Assembly: GCF_025264685.1 (NCBI RefSeq)
Contig: NZ_CP073721.1
Location: 549,001-613,000, forward strand
Source: Dactylosporangium roseum
GTDB lineage: Bacteria; Actinomycetota; Actinomycetes; Mycobacteriales; Micromonosporaceae
DNA length: 64,000 bases
Reading direction: 5' to 3'
The notes beneath the pieces are model-generated. The model saw nothing but the letters and a program-made list of their open reading frames with translations, was not told where the DNA came from and made no database searches. The position numbers and the translations under genes were made by a program. Position 1 is the stretch's first letter; each line of letters starts with the position of its first letter. Below, one piece after another: positions 15,554 through 24,422 of the stretch.

Positions 15554-16528
15554 CTAGGCGGACGTGACCAACAGATCACCGAGATGGTCGAGCGCCTCCG
15601 GGGTGACCTCGGGCAGCAGCGGCAGCTCGACCAGCGGCCGGCCCAGGTGCTGCAGCTCGGCGCGCAGCGAGGCCTCGGCCGCGACCCGGGTCTGGTAGGC
15701 CTTCGCCTCGCCGACCAGCCCCGCGAGCGTCTCCTTGTCGGGGGACAGCCCGGCGGCGGTCAGCCCCTTGCGCAGATCGGCCTGCGTCAGCCGGGCGCCC
15801 GCCAGCACGGCCGGCCGGGTCGCGTTGACGATGACGGTCCCGATGGGAATGCCCAGCCTCGTCAGGTCGTCGATGGCGTCGGCGGTCTCCTGGACCGGCA
15901 TCTCCTCCAGAAGGGTGACCACGTGCACCGCGGTCATCGGTGAGCGCAGGATCGCCGCCACGCCCTCGCTCTGCGTCTTGATCGGGCCGATCTTGGCCAG
16001 CCGCGCGGTCTCGGCCGTGACGTTGAGGAACCGGCCCACCCGCCCGGTCGGCGGCGCGTCCAGCACGACCGCGTCGTAGACCCGGCGGCCGTCGGCCGTG
16101 CGCGTCACCGCCTCCTTGATCTTGCCGGTGAGCAGCACGTCACGCAGGCCCGGCGCGATCGTGGTGGCGAAGTCCACAGCGCCGACCTTGCGCAGGGCCC
16201 GGCCGGCGACACCCAGCCGGTAGAACATCTCAAGGTACTCGAGCAGGGCCTCCTCGACGTCGACGGCCAGGGCCCGCAGCTCACCGCCACCGCGCGCCGT
16301 GGCGATGCGCGTCTCCCGATAGGGCAGCGGGTCGCGCTCGAACAACTGGGCGATGCCCTGCCGCGCCTCGACCTCGACGAGGAGGGTGCGCTTGCCGTCC
16401 CGTGCCAGGGCGAGCGCCAGCGCGGCGGCGACCGTCGTCTTGCCGGTGCCGCCCTTCCCGGTGACCACATGCAGACGGGCAGGCCAGCCATAGCTGCCCC
16501 GCCCGTCCGAGGACTCGCGTGACGTCAC
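15554..16528 (-). CDS. ArsA/Get3-like ATPase (first gene of pair)
   Basis: A 324-residue ATPase with Walker A VVTGKGGTGKTTVAA at about 22-36, a VEVEARQGI switch I segment and VLDAPPTGRVGRFLNVT as switch II. It matches Rv3679 of M. tuberculosis and partners with the next gene. Both lack the cysteines of true arsenite pumps, so an anion-pump annotation would be misleading. GTG 16528 starts VTSRESSDGRG, an N-terminal tail before the core fold. The intergenic distances (43 bp to the partner) support one operon. Confidence 0.9.
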   Translation of the reverse strand: MTSRESSDGRGSYGWPARLHVVTGKGGTGKTTVAAALALALARDGKRTLLVEVEARQGIAQLFERDPLPYRETRIATARGGGELRALAVDVEEALLEYLEMFYRLGVAGRALRKVGAVDFATTIAPGLRDVLLTGKIKEAVTRTADGRRVYDAVVLDAPPTGRVGRFLNVTAETARLAKIGPIKTQSEGVAAILRSPMTAVHVVTLLEEMPVQETADAIDDLTRLGIPIGTVIVNATRPAVLAGARLTQADLRKGLTAAGLSPDKETLAGLVGEAKAYQTRVAAEASLRAELQHLGRPLVELPLLPEVTPEALDHLGDLLVTSA

Positions 16529-16559
16529 GCTTCCGACGCTACCCGACACCGGTTGTGGA

Positions 16560-17435
16560 TCACGCGGTCGTGATCTCGCACACCCACCATCCGTTGTCGT
16601 TGGTCGCGAGGAACTTGTACTTCGTCTCGGCGACCTTCTCGTCACTCGTCGAGACCTTGACCGGCACGATGAGTGTCGCCGAGTTGTTCTCCTGCTTGTC
16701 GACGGTCGGCGTCGGCCAGGTGTAGGACGGGCTGCTCAGGCCGGCGTCGTACTTGCGGATGTCGTCGACCCGCTGGGCCAGCTTGTCCTTGTTGCGCGAC
16801 GACCCGCAGACGAACTTGAGCGCCTCGTCGGTGTTCTTGTCCTTGTAGACGGCCTTGAGGAAGCCGTTGACCGCCTCGACGGCGCTGGACTGGCCCTTGC
16901 CCTGGTCGCCCTGGACCACGAAGTAGGCCGCGGCGCCACCGCCGCCGCACAGCACGAGGACGACGGCGAGCACGATCAGCGTGATCGTCAGGCCCCGCTT
17001 CTTCGGCGGTGGGGGCGCCGGCTGGTACCCCGGGAAGCCCGACGTCGGTGCCGGCGGCCCGGAGAACGGCGGCACGACGCCGGTCTGCATCGGCCCGGTG
17101 GGGAACTGCCCGGTCGGCGGCGGGAACTGGCTCGTCGGCGGGCCGAAGTGCCCCGTGGGTGGCGGCCCGGCCGGGAAGGAGCCGGTCGGCGGCGCATACG
17201 GCGGCTGGTTCGGGTCCGGGTAGGGCTGTCCCGGCTGTCCCGGCTGTCCGACCTGGTAGAACGGCTGGCCGGAGGTCGGCGGCGCCGACGTCGGCGGCAT
17301 GAAGGGGTCCTGCACCGGCGGGGGTGGCCAACCCTGCCCAGGCGGGGCCTGCGGCGGCTGACCGGGCGTGGCGTAGGGGTCGCCCGGCTGGCCTTGATAC
17401 TCCGGCTGACCCGGGTACTGGGGCGGTTGCGTCAT
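16560..17435 (-). CDS. Proline-rich, single-helix membrane protein with NTF2-like domain
   Basis: A 291-residue protein. Residues 1-155 are Pro/Gly/Gln-rich with repeated PPTG, PTGQF and GQPGQP elements and should be disordered in the cytoplasm. A lysine-arginine stop (PPPPKKRG) precedes one membrane helix (about 162-187). The outer domain (about 195-291) has SSAVEAVNGFLKAVYKDKNT and ends GWWVCEITTA, a fold of the NTF2/DUF4878 type seen in many actinobacterial lipoproteins. Two outer cysteines (FVCGSS and WVCEI) could form a disulfide. ATG 17435 is preceded by GGGAGAG. Function unknown. Confidence 0.8.
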   Translation of the reverse strand: MTQPPQYPGQPEYQGQPGDPYATPGQPPQAPPGQGWPPPPVQDPFMPPTSAPPTSGQPFYQVGQPGQPGQPYPDPNQPPYAPPTGSFPAGPPPTGHFGPPTSQFPPPTGQFPTGPMQTGVVPPFSGPPAPTSGFPGYQPAPPPPKKRGLTITLIVLAVVLVLCGGGGAAAYFVVQGDQGKGQSSAVEAVNGFLKAVYKDKNTDEALKFVCGSSRNKDKLAQRVDDIRKYDAGLSSPSYTWPTPTVDKQENNSATLIVPVKVSTSDEKVAETKYKFLATNDNGWWVCEITTA

Positions 17436-17576
17436 CTCTCCCACCTCTGTGCGACGCCTCGATGCCACCGCTGTGCGGGGCGGCCCTCACAGTAGCGGCC
17501 CGAGGCACGTTACGGGGGACACCGATATCAGGCTGTGCCCGCAGGACGCCACCCCACCGAACGCTACTGTCGCCAC

Positions 17577-17735
17577 ATGCAGAAATGGGAGTACCTGACC
17601 GCACCGCTGCTGGTCCACAACACCAAGATGATCCTGGACAACTTCGGCGAGGAGGGCTGGGAACTCGTGGCGATCGTGCCCGGGCCCAACCCGGAGAACC
17701 TCGTCGCGTACTTCAAGCGGCCGAAGGCGGGCTGA
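17577..17735 (+). CDS. DUF4177 domain-containing protein
   Basis: A 52-residue protein beginning MQKWEYLTAPLLVHNTKMIL and containing NFGEEGWELVAIVPG, the signature of DUF4177. The family is tiny and of unknown function. Its stop is one base before the ATG of the RidA gene, so the two are coupled. In M. tuberculosis a matching small gene lies next to the RidA homologue in the same neighbourhood. Confidence 0.85.
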   Translation: MQKWEYLTAPLLVHNTKMILDNFGEEGWELVAIVPGPNPENLVAYFKRPKAG

Positions 17736-17736
17736 C

Positions 17737-18195
17737 ATGGCTGACGTCTACGCCCGGCTCCAGGAGCTCGGGCTGCGGATCCCGCCGGTCGTCCCGCCGG
17801 TCGCCGCCTACGTGCCGGCCGTGCAGACCGGCAACCACGTCTACGTCTCCGGCCAGCTACCCCTTGTCGACGGCAAGCTGCCCGCCACCGGGCTCGTCGG
17901 CGCCGACGTCACCCCCGAGCAGGCGAAGGACCTCGCCCGCCAGGCCGCGATCAACGTGCTCGCCGCCGTCGAGTCGCTGGTCGGGCTGGGCCGCGTGGTC
18001 AAGATCGTCAAGCTCGTCGGATTCGTCGCCTCGGCGCCCGGGTTCACCGGCCAGCCGGGTGTCGTCAACGGTGCCAGCGAGCTGTTCGGCGAGGTCTTCG
18101 GCGAGGCTGGCAAGCACGCCCGCAGCGCCGTCGGGGTCTCCGTGCTGCCGCTCGACACGCCCGTCGAGATCGAGGCCATCGTCGAGATCGCCTGA
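17737..18195 (+). CDS. RidA-family (YjgF/YER057c/UK114) protein
   Basis: A 152-residue protein of the RidA family, slightly longer than the classical 128-residue form and typical of the Rv3678c-like group. Seen: VYVSGQLPLVDG, an AAINVLAAVESLVG helix and VKIVKLVGFVASAPGF. The strictly conserved RidA arginine of canonical enamine deaminases sits in a C-terminal R-x-x-V segment; here KHARSAVGVSVLPLDTPVEIE provides it. RidA proteins hydrolyse reactive enamine/imine intermediates. ATG directly follows the DUF4177 stop. Confidence 0.9.
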   Translation: MADVYARLQELGLRIPPVVPPVAAYVPAVQTGNHVYVSGQLPLVDGKLPATGLVGADVTPEQAKDLARQAAINVLAAVESLVGLGRVVKIVKLVGFVASAPGFTGQPGVVNGASELFGEVFGEAGKHARSAVGVSVLPLDTPVEIEAIVEIA

Positions 18196-18283
18196 CGGTG
18201 TCGCCCGACCGGCCGATGCGGGGTGACTCCCATGGCCGGTCGGGTGACGTGTCGGAGGAACCGGCCCGCCGTACGATCACATC

Positions 18284-19069
18284 GTGGTAAGCCACGTCAC
18301 CGTCCCGGCCGCCGAGGTCCTCATGACGTTGCCCGATTGGGTGACGCTCGTCCGCGCGCCCAATCCCGGGCCGATGACACTCGACGGCACCAATACCTGG
18401 CTGGTGCGCGCCCCCGGTGGCGGGTCCGTCGTGATCGACCCGGGCCCGCTCGACGAGGGGCACCTGCGCGCGGTGGCCGGGCACGCTCCGGTCGCGGCGA
18501 TCCTCGTCACCCATGGCCATGAGGACCACACGGAAGGTGTCGTCCGGCTTGCGGAGCTGACCGGGGCGCCGGTCCACCGGGCACCGGTGCGGGAGCACCT
18601 CGACGTCGACGGGGTCTCCGTCGACTCGCTCGCCACGCCGGGGCACACCAAGGACTCCGTCTGCTTCGTCGTGCGGTACCGCGGCGAAGAGATCGTCCTG
18701 ACCGGGGACACCATCCTCGGCCGGGGCACCACCGTGGTCGCCTGGCCGGACGGGGACCTCGGCGACTATCTCGACAGTCTCGGCCGGCTGGCGGCGTTCG
18801 ACGGCCGCCCGGCGCTGCCCGGTCACGGCCCCGCGCTGACCGACACCGCCGTCGCCGCCCGCTTCTACCACCAGCACCGTGAGGCGCGGCTGGCCCAGGT
18901 GCGCGCGGCCCTCGACGCCGGGGCGGTCGACGCCGCCGAGGTGGTCGCCCGCGTGTACGCCGACGTGGACCGCGGCCTGTGGTCCGCCGCCGAGTGGTCG
19001 GTCCGCGCACAACTCGCCTATCTGAGGCGGGAATCTCACCTACCCCCGGACGGGTTGGATGCGACGTGA
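18284..19069 (+). CDS. MBL-fold metallo-hydrolase
   Basis: A 261-residue metallo-beta-lactamase-fold protein. Metal motif THGHEDHTEG is present with E in place of the more common variable residue before DH; further ligands are in TPGHTKDS and TGDTILGRG, and PGHGP is the last His. It resembles Rv3677c and the LACTB2-like hydrolases with a C-terminal winged helix (here residues about 190-255). GTG 18284 is the first start; an ATG 13 codons later (MTLPDWVTL) is equally possible. The substrate is unknown. Its neighbours (RidA upstream, Crp in the same block in mycobacteria) support orthology. Confidence 0.88.
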   Translation: MVSHVTVPAAEVLMTLPDWVTLVRAPNPGPMTLDGTNTWLVRAPGGGSVVIDPGPLDEGHLRAVAGHAPVAAILVTHGHEDHTEGVVRLAELTGAPVHRAPVREHLDVDGVSVDSLATPGHTKDSVCFVVRYRGEEIVLTGDTILGRGTTVVAWPDGDLGDYLDSLGRLAAFDGRPALPGHGPALTDTAVAARFYHQHREARLAQVRAALDAGAVDAAEVVARVYADVDRGLWSAAEWSVRAQLAYLRRESHLPPDGLDAT

Positions 19070-19126
19070 CCGGCGTGACCGGTCCGGAGCTCGCTGGAGG
19101 GGCCGGAGCGCAGCGGAGGTGACGAC

Positions 19127-22100
19127 GTGACGTGCTCGGTGTGTGGGACCGTCGCCGTGCCCGGCGCGCGGTTCTGCCACCATTGCGGCTCAGCGCTGCC
19201 CGCCGCCGCCACCCTGCCCGCGGCCGAGCGGCGGATCGTCACCGTCCTCTTCGGCGACCTGTCCGACTTCACCGCCTGGTCGGAGGATCTCGACCCGGAG
19301 CGGGTCGGCGCCGTCACCGACCGGGTCCTCGCCGCGCTCGCCGGCGCGGTCAAGACGTTCGGCGGCCACGTCGACAAGCTCACCGGCGACGGGATCATGG
19401 CCGTGTTCGGCGCGCCGGTCGCCCACGAGGACGACGCCGAGCGCGCGGTCCGCGCCGCCCTGTCGATGCAGCGCGCCGTGCGGCGTGTGCTCGACGACGA
19501 GCGCGGCGGCGGCGCCCCGCTCGGCCTGCGCATCGGCCTGAACACAGGCACGGTCGTGGCGGGTGTGCAGGCCGGGATCGAGTACACGGTCATCGGCGAC
19601 ACCGTGAACACCGCCGCCCGGCTGGCCGACGCCGCGGCGATCGGCGCGGTCTACGCCGGTGACCGCACGTCCTCCTCCACCCGCCGCCTCGCCTCCTGGC
19701 GGGCGCTGCGCCCCCTGCGGCTCAAGGGCAAGCGTGAGCCGGTCGAGGCGTTCGAGCTCCTCGGCCTGCTCGACGCGCCCGGCACCCGGTCGGGCCTCGG
19801 CGACGAGGCGCCGTTCGTGGGCCGCGAGGCGGAGCTGGGCCGGGTCTCGGGCCGGCTCGCCGAGATCGCCGACCGGCAGGAGTCCCGAGTCCTGGTCTTC
19901 ACCGGTGAGGCCGGGCTCGGCAAGACCCGGTTCGCGGGCGAGATCGAGCGGTTCGCCGCGGGCTACCTCGGCGGGGCGGGATACACGCCCAGCGCCGGTT
20001 TCGCGCCCGGCGGCGGCGCCCGCGTGCTGTCCGTGCACTGCGCCGCGTTCGGCGAACGGCGCCGCCTCGCCCCGCTCGCCGACCTGGTCCGCGGCGCGAT
20101 CGGCCTGCCGCCCGACGCCGGTGCCCTCACCCGTGAGGCGGTCGAGGAGCGGCTGCGCCGCCTCGCGCAGCGGCTCGCCCGCGCCGCCCGCGGCCGGCCC
20201 GAGCCGCCGAGGTTCACCAGCGACCTGCTGCTCAGCCTGATCGGCCTCAGCGAGGCCGTCGGCGACACCTCCTGGGTCGCGCCCGGAGGCAAACCCGACG
20301 AGCTCGACCTGGACGCCATCCCCAACGCGGTCGCCGAACTGCTGTCCGGCCTGGCCGCGGAGACGCCGCTCGTCGTCATCGTCGACGACTTGCACGACGC
20401 CACGCCCGAAACCCTCGACGCGCTCGGCGCCACGATCGAGCGGCTCACCGGCCCGGTGCTCATCGTGCTGCTCGGCCGGCCGGAGCTGGTCCGCTCCGCC
20501 GGCGTGCTGACCCGCATCGCCGACGCCGAGGTGGTGCCGATCCCGCCGCTGCGCGGTGCCGACGCGGCCCGCCTGCTCAGCGCCTACCTGGGCGGCGGCC
20601 GGCTGGCCCCGGCCGACGAGGACCGGCTGCTGGCCACCGCGCAGGGCAACCCGTTCTACCTCGCCGAGCTGGTCACGCTGCTCCAGGAGCGCGGAGCACT
20701 GACCACCGTGGCCGGCGGCGAGCCGCCCGGCTGGCGGCTGACCCCCGGCTCGCTCGGCGGCCGCCTGCTCTCCCGCGACCTCGCCGCCGTCCTCGCCGCC
20801 CGGATCGACGCACTGCCCGCCGACACCCGTGCGGTCCTGCGCGACGCGGCCGTCATCGGCGACAACGTGCCGGCCCGGGCTCTGGAGGCACTGCGGTTCA
20901 ACCCGCCCGGCCAGCCGACCCGGCCCGCCGTGGTCGCCGCCGTCGAGCTCGAGCGCGCCGTCGAGGAACTGCTCCAGCGCCGCATGCTGCGCCGCGGCCG
21001 GGGCGGGTTCGCGTTCGCCACGCCGCTGCTGCGCGAGGCCGCCTACGCCGGGATCGGCAAGGCCGACCTCGCCGAGCGGCACGCGGCGCTGTCCCGGTGG
21101 GCGGCCGCCGCCGTGGCGAACCACCTGACCGTCGGCGGGACCGGCAACGTCCCCGGGCTCAACATGACGCCCGGCGCCGCCGACGCCTTCATCGCCGAGC
21201 ACGCCGAGCGGGCCGCCCAGCTCGCCGACGTGGTCGGGCTGCGCCCCGACTCCCTCGCCCGCTCGGCCGGGCCGCTCGGCGTGCAGGCACTGGCCCGGAC
21301 CGCCCGGATCGCTCTCAAGACCGGCGAGCCGGCCCAGGCCGCGCAGTCCTGCGAGCGCGCCGCGAAGCTCGCCGGCGGTGCGCTGCCGGCCGCCGACCGG
21401 CTCGTCCACGCCCGCGCGTTGCTGCAGCTCGGCCGCACGGCAGAGGCGCTCGCCGACGCGGAGAAGATCACCGCCAACGCCGGGGACGACAGGGCGGTAC
21501 GGGTGGGAGCCCTCCTCGTCGCCGGCCCCGCCTATCGGGCGACCGGGGACCACCGGCGCAGCTATCAGACACTGACCGAGGCCTTGGCCACGGCGACCGA
21601 GGCCGGGCTGACCTACGAGCGCGGCGACGCGATGCGGCGGCTCGGCATGGCCGACTTCCTCGAAGGCCGGCTGGCCGAGGCGGGCGGGCGGTTCGCCGAG
21701 TCGTTCCAGATCGCGGTGACCGCCGGGGACCGGCGGGCCCAGGCGTGGTCGTTGCAGCATCTGGCCTGGGTGACCACCACCCGCGGCGACTTCGCCGGGG
21801 CCGACGCCGCGCTCGGGCGGGCCGCCCGCCGCTTCGCCGAGCTCGGCGACCCGGTCGGCCGGGCGTGGCTGCGGGGCACCACGGCGTTCGTGCGGCTGCT
21901 CGCCGGGCGGCTCGGCGAGGCCCGCCGGCTGGCCAGGGCGTTCCTGCCCTTCGGCGAGCGGGTCGGCGACGCGTGGGCGGTCGGCACGCTGCGGGCCGTC
22001 GAGGCGTTCGCCGCGGCCGAGAGCGGCGACCTGGCCGAGGCCGATCGGGAGGCGCGCCGCGCGTACCGCGACTTCGCCGCCGCCGGCGACGACTGGGGCC

Positions 22101-22759
22101 GCGGGCTCGCGCTCGTCGTCCGCGGCGTGGTCGCGCGCGGGCTCGATGAGCTCGACCACGCCTATGACCTGCTCTCCGACGCCACCGAATACGGCGAGAA
22201 GACCGGCCACCCGCTGCTCGTCGGCATGTCGCGGACGATTCGCGGCTTCGTCAGCCTCGACCGGGGCGACGCGGCGGCGGCCGAGGCCGACGCCCGGGCG
22301 GTTCTCCAGGTCGTCGAGACCCACGACGTGCTCGAGGCGGCCAAGGTCGGCCCGCGGGTGCTGTTCGGCCTGGCCCGGCAGGCCCAGGGCGACCTGCCGA
22401 CGGCGCTCGAGGTGCTCGGCTGCGTGGCCGCCGACCGGCCGGGGCCGTCGGTGATCTTCTCCCGCCGGCACGCGGCGGCGGCCTACGCGTCGGCGCTGCT
22501 GGCCGCCGGGCGCCACACGGAGGCCCTCGACTGGGCCCGGCAGGCGCAGAGCCTGGCGGGTGAGGACGTCCGCAGCCGGATCTATGCGGCGGGTGTACTG
22601 GCTGAGGCGCTCACGGTGAACGGCCGGTGCGACGAGGCCGAGGCGGTGCGCTCCGCCGCCGGCACCGGGCCGGTCGCCGACCTGCCGTCTCCGGCCCTGG
22701 CCGGACCGCGCGCACCGGTGGCCGCCGAGATGCCCTCGTCGGCTGTGGCCGATGCGTGA
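19127..22759 (+). CDS. Zinc-ribbon/class III cyclase/AAA ATPase/TPR regulator
   Basis: A 1210-residue multidomain protein. An N-terminal zinc ribbon (CSVCG...CHHCG, residues 3-21) precedes a class III nucleotidyl cyclase domain (about 35-210). The cyclase has FGDLSDFTAW and KLTGDGIMAVFG with metal-binding Asps, and VIGDTVNTAARL with the Asn/Arg transition-state pair. A STAND/AAA ATPase follows (P-loop FTGEAGLGKTRFA near 262; VIVDDLHDATPE as Walker B). The C-terminal half is helical TPR-like repeats. The metal and transition-state residues look intact, so adenylyl cyclase activity is plausible. GTG 19127 follows a GGAGGTGAC site. No membrane helix is visible; it would be cytosolic. Confidence 0.9.
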   Translation: MTCSVCGTVAVPGARFCHHCGSALPAAATLPAAERRIVTVLFGDLSDFTAWSEDLDPERVGAVTDRVLAALAGAVKTFGGHVDKLTGDGIMAVFGAPVAHEDDAERAVRAALSMQRAVRRVLDDERGGGAPLGLRIGLNTGTVVAGVQAGIEYTVIGDTVNTAARLADAAAIGAVYAGDRTSSSTRRLASWRALRPLRLKGKREPVEAFELLGLLDAPGTRSGLGDEAPFVGREAELGRVSGRLAEIADRQESRVLVFTGEAGLGKTRFAGEIERFAAGYLGGAGYTPSAGFAPGGGARVLSVHCAAFGERRRLAPLADLVRGAIGLPPDAGALTREAVEERLRRLAQRLARAARGRPEPPRFTSDLLLSLIGLSEAVGDTSWVAPGGKPDELDLDAIPNAVAELLSGLAAETPLVVIVDDLHDATPETLDALGATIERLTGPVLIVLLGRPELVRSAGVLTRIADAEVVPIPPLRGADAARLLSAYLGGGRLAPADEDRLLATAQGNPFYLAELVTLLQERGALTTVAGGEPPGWRLTPGSLGGRLLSRDLAAVLAARIDALPADTRAVLRDAAVIGDNVPARALEALRFNPPGQPTRPAVVAAVELERAVEELLQRRMLRRGRGGFAFATPLLREAAYAGIGKADLAERHAALSRWAAAAVANHLTVGGTGNVPGLNMTPGAADAFIAEHAERAAQLADVVGLRPDSLARSAGPLGVQALARTARIALKTGEPAQAAQSCERAAKLAGGALPAADRLVHARALLQLGRTAEALADAEKITANAGDDRAVRVGALLVAGPAYRATGDHRRSYQTLTEALATATEAGLTYERGDAMRRLGMADFLEGRLAEAGGRFAESFQIAVTAGDRRAQAWSLQHLAWVTTTRGDFAGADAALGRAARRFAELGDPVGRAWLRGTTAFVRLLAGRLGEARRLARAFLPFGERVGDAWAVGTLRAVEAFAAAESGDLAEADREARRAYRDFAAAGDDWGRGLALVVRGVVARGLDELDHAYDLLSDATEYGEKTGHPLLVGMSRTIRGFVSLDRGDAAAAEADARAVLQVVETHDVLEAAKVGPRVLFGLARQAQGDLPTALEVLGCVAADRPGPSVIFSRRHAAAAYASALLAAGRHTEALDWARQAQSLAGEDVRSRIYAAGVLAEALTVNGRCDEAEAVRSAAGTGPVADLPSPALAGPRAPVAAEMPSSAVADA

Positions 22760-22834
22760 CGGAGATTCCATTTCTACCCGGCCGGCCGACGCCTGCGGCG
22801 CGTGACCTCGGACCCCTGTCGTACCGTTCTAGCC

Positions 22835-24415
22835 GTGACCGCATCGCCTCCGCCGCCCATGGTCCCCGGACTGACCGGGCTCACTGTGCTGGCCCGGGGC
22901 GGCTATGCCACCGTCTACCGGGCCGAGCAGGAGTCCGTCGGGCGTGACGTCGCGGTCAAGGTGGAGAACCGCACCCTGGAGACCGAGCGCGACCGGCGCC
23001 GATTCCTGCGCGAGGCCCGGGCCGCCGGCCGGATGTCCAGCCACCCGCACGTCGTCGACCTCTTCGACGCCGGCGTGACCGGCGGCGGCCATCCCTATCT
23101 GATCATGGAGCTCTGCGACGGCTCCTATGCCGAGCGTATGCGCAACGCCCCGCTGAGCGCCGCCGAGGTGCGTGACGTCGGGTTCAAGATCGCCGACGCG
23201 CTGGCCGACGCGCATTCCCTCGGCGTGCTGCACCGTGACGTCAAGCCGGCCAACATCCTGTTCAGCCGGTTCGGCGAGCCGGCGCTCGCCGACTTCGGCC
23301 TGGCCATCCTCGCCGAGTGGCGCGACGTGTCGATCACGCTCGACGTGCTCACCCCGGCCTACGCGCCGCCGGAGACGTTCCGGCACGCCCCGCCGGCGGC
23401 CTCGGCCGACGTCTACGCGCTGTGTGCGACGCTCTATGCGCTGATGCGGGGGCGCCCGCCCCGCTGGCGCGAGGATCAGATGCCCAGCCTGCTGTCGCTC
23501 GTCGACATGTTCAACGACCACATCCCCGACCTGCCCGGCTGCCCCGACGACCTGATGGCGATCCTGCGCGCCGGCATGTCCAACCACGAGTCGGCCCGCC
23601 CGACCGCCATCGAGCTGCGCGACCAGTTGATCGGCCTGCGACTCGAGCCGGTGCCGCACGTCGTCGTGCCACCGCTGGGCTCGCCACCGATCGAGCCGAT
23701 CTCCACCGCGCCGCCGTCCCCGCCGCCCGCTCCCGGCCGCCTGCTGGCCTCACCGTTCCTGGCCGGCGCCGACCCGGAGCAGACCGTGGCGCACGGCCCC
23801 GGCGGTCCGCCGGTCGACCCGCACGGCGGGTCACACGGCGCCGCGGTGCCCGGCGACCTCCACGGTCGGCCGCCGGTGGCGCCGCCGGCCGATCCCTTCA
23901 CCGGGCCCGTGGACAAGCGGCCGGTCAACCGCAGGGGGCTGGCCGTGGTCGTCACCGGCGCCGTGCTCGTCGTCGCGGCGCTGGTCGCGGTCGGCATCGC
24001 CTACGGGGTGAACCGTGACCCCCCGGCACCTGTGCGGTCGCGGTCGGCGACCCCCGTGCCACCGACCGGCGAGTGCGGTCGGGGCGCGCCGCCGACCGCC
24101 CGCTGTGCCGACGTCGTCGAGTGCTATGACGCCGACCTGCGGCCGGTCGGCTGCGGCGGCCGGCACACGTGGGAGGTCTTCGCCTACGGAGAGCTCCAGG
24201 CCGGCAGCCAGGTCCGGAAGCGCGCGGACTCGCCGGTGGTCCGTGAGGTCTGCGCCCTGCCGACCCTGATCTCCGTCGACATCCGCGCCGCGAACTGGCA
24301 GATCGAGGTGCTCCTGCCCAGCCTGGCCGACCAGCGGGCCGGGCCCACGACGTTCCGCTGCCTGGCGGGCCGCGGCACGAGCGCCCTCGACGGTCAGCAG
24401 TTGCGCAGGAAATAG
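22835..24415 (+). CDS. Transmembrane Ser/Thr protein kinase
   Basis: A 526-residue protein. The kinase domain (about 13-270) has a glycine-rich loop ARGGYATVY, catalytic K42 in VAVKV, HRDVKPAN (D135), DFG at 153-155 and YAPPE. A Pro-rich juxtamembrane linker leads to one helix (about 370-395). The extracytoplasmic domain has five or more cysteines (GECGRG, ARCADVVEC, VGCGG, REVCAL, FRCLAG) and a RHTWEVFAYGEL motif like the Septum_form-type sensor domain. GTG 22835 gives a short N-terminus; GTG 22802 would add 11 residues. It follows the cyclase gene by 75 bp and may share its regulation. Confidence 0.9.
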   Translation: MTASPPPPMVPGLTGLTVLARGGYATVYRAEQESVGRDVAVKVENRTLETERDRRRFLREARAAGRMSSHPHVVDLFDAGVTGGGHPYLIMELCDGSYAERMRNAPLSAAEVRDVGFKIADALADAHSLGVLHRDVKPANILFSRFGEPALADFGLAILAEWRDVSITLDVLTPAYAPPETFRHAPPAASADVYALCATLYALMRGRPPRWREDQMPSLLSLVDMFNDHIPDLPGCPDDLMAILRAGMSNHESARPTAIELRDQLIGLRLEPVPHVVVPPLGSPPIEPISTAPPSPPPAPGRLLASPFLAGADPEQTVAHGPGGPPVDPHGGSHGAAVPGDLHGRPPVAPPADPFTGPVDKRPVNRRGLAVVVTGAVLVVAALVAVGIAYGVNRDPPAPVRSRSATPVPPTGECGRGAPPTARCADVVECYDADLRPVGCGGRHTWEVFAYGELQAGSQVRKRADSPVVREVCALPTLISVDIRAANWQIEVLLPSLADQRAGPTTFRCLAGRGTSALDGQQLRRK

Positions 24416-24422
24416 CCCGGGA

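Noticed and set aside
19190..22771. A minus-strand open frame of about 1,190 codons opposite the cyclase gene
   Set aside because: Composition shadow of the cyclase/AAA gene; no domain motifs, whereas the plus strand shows intact catalytic motifs.
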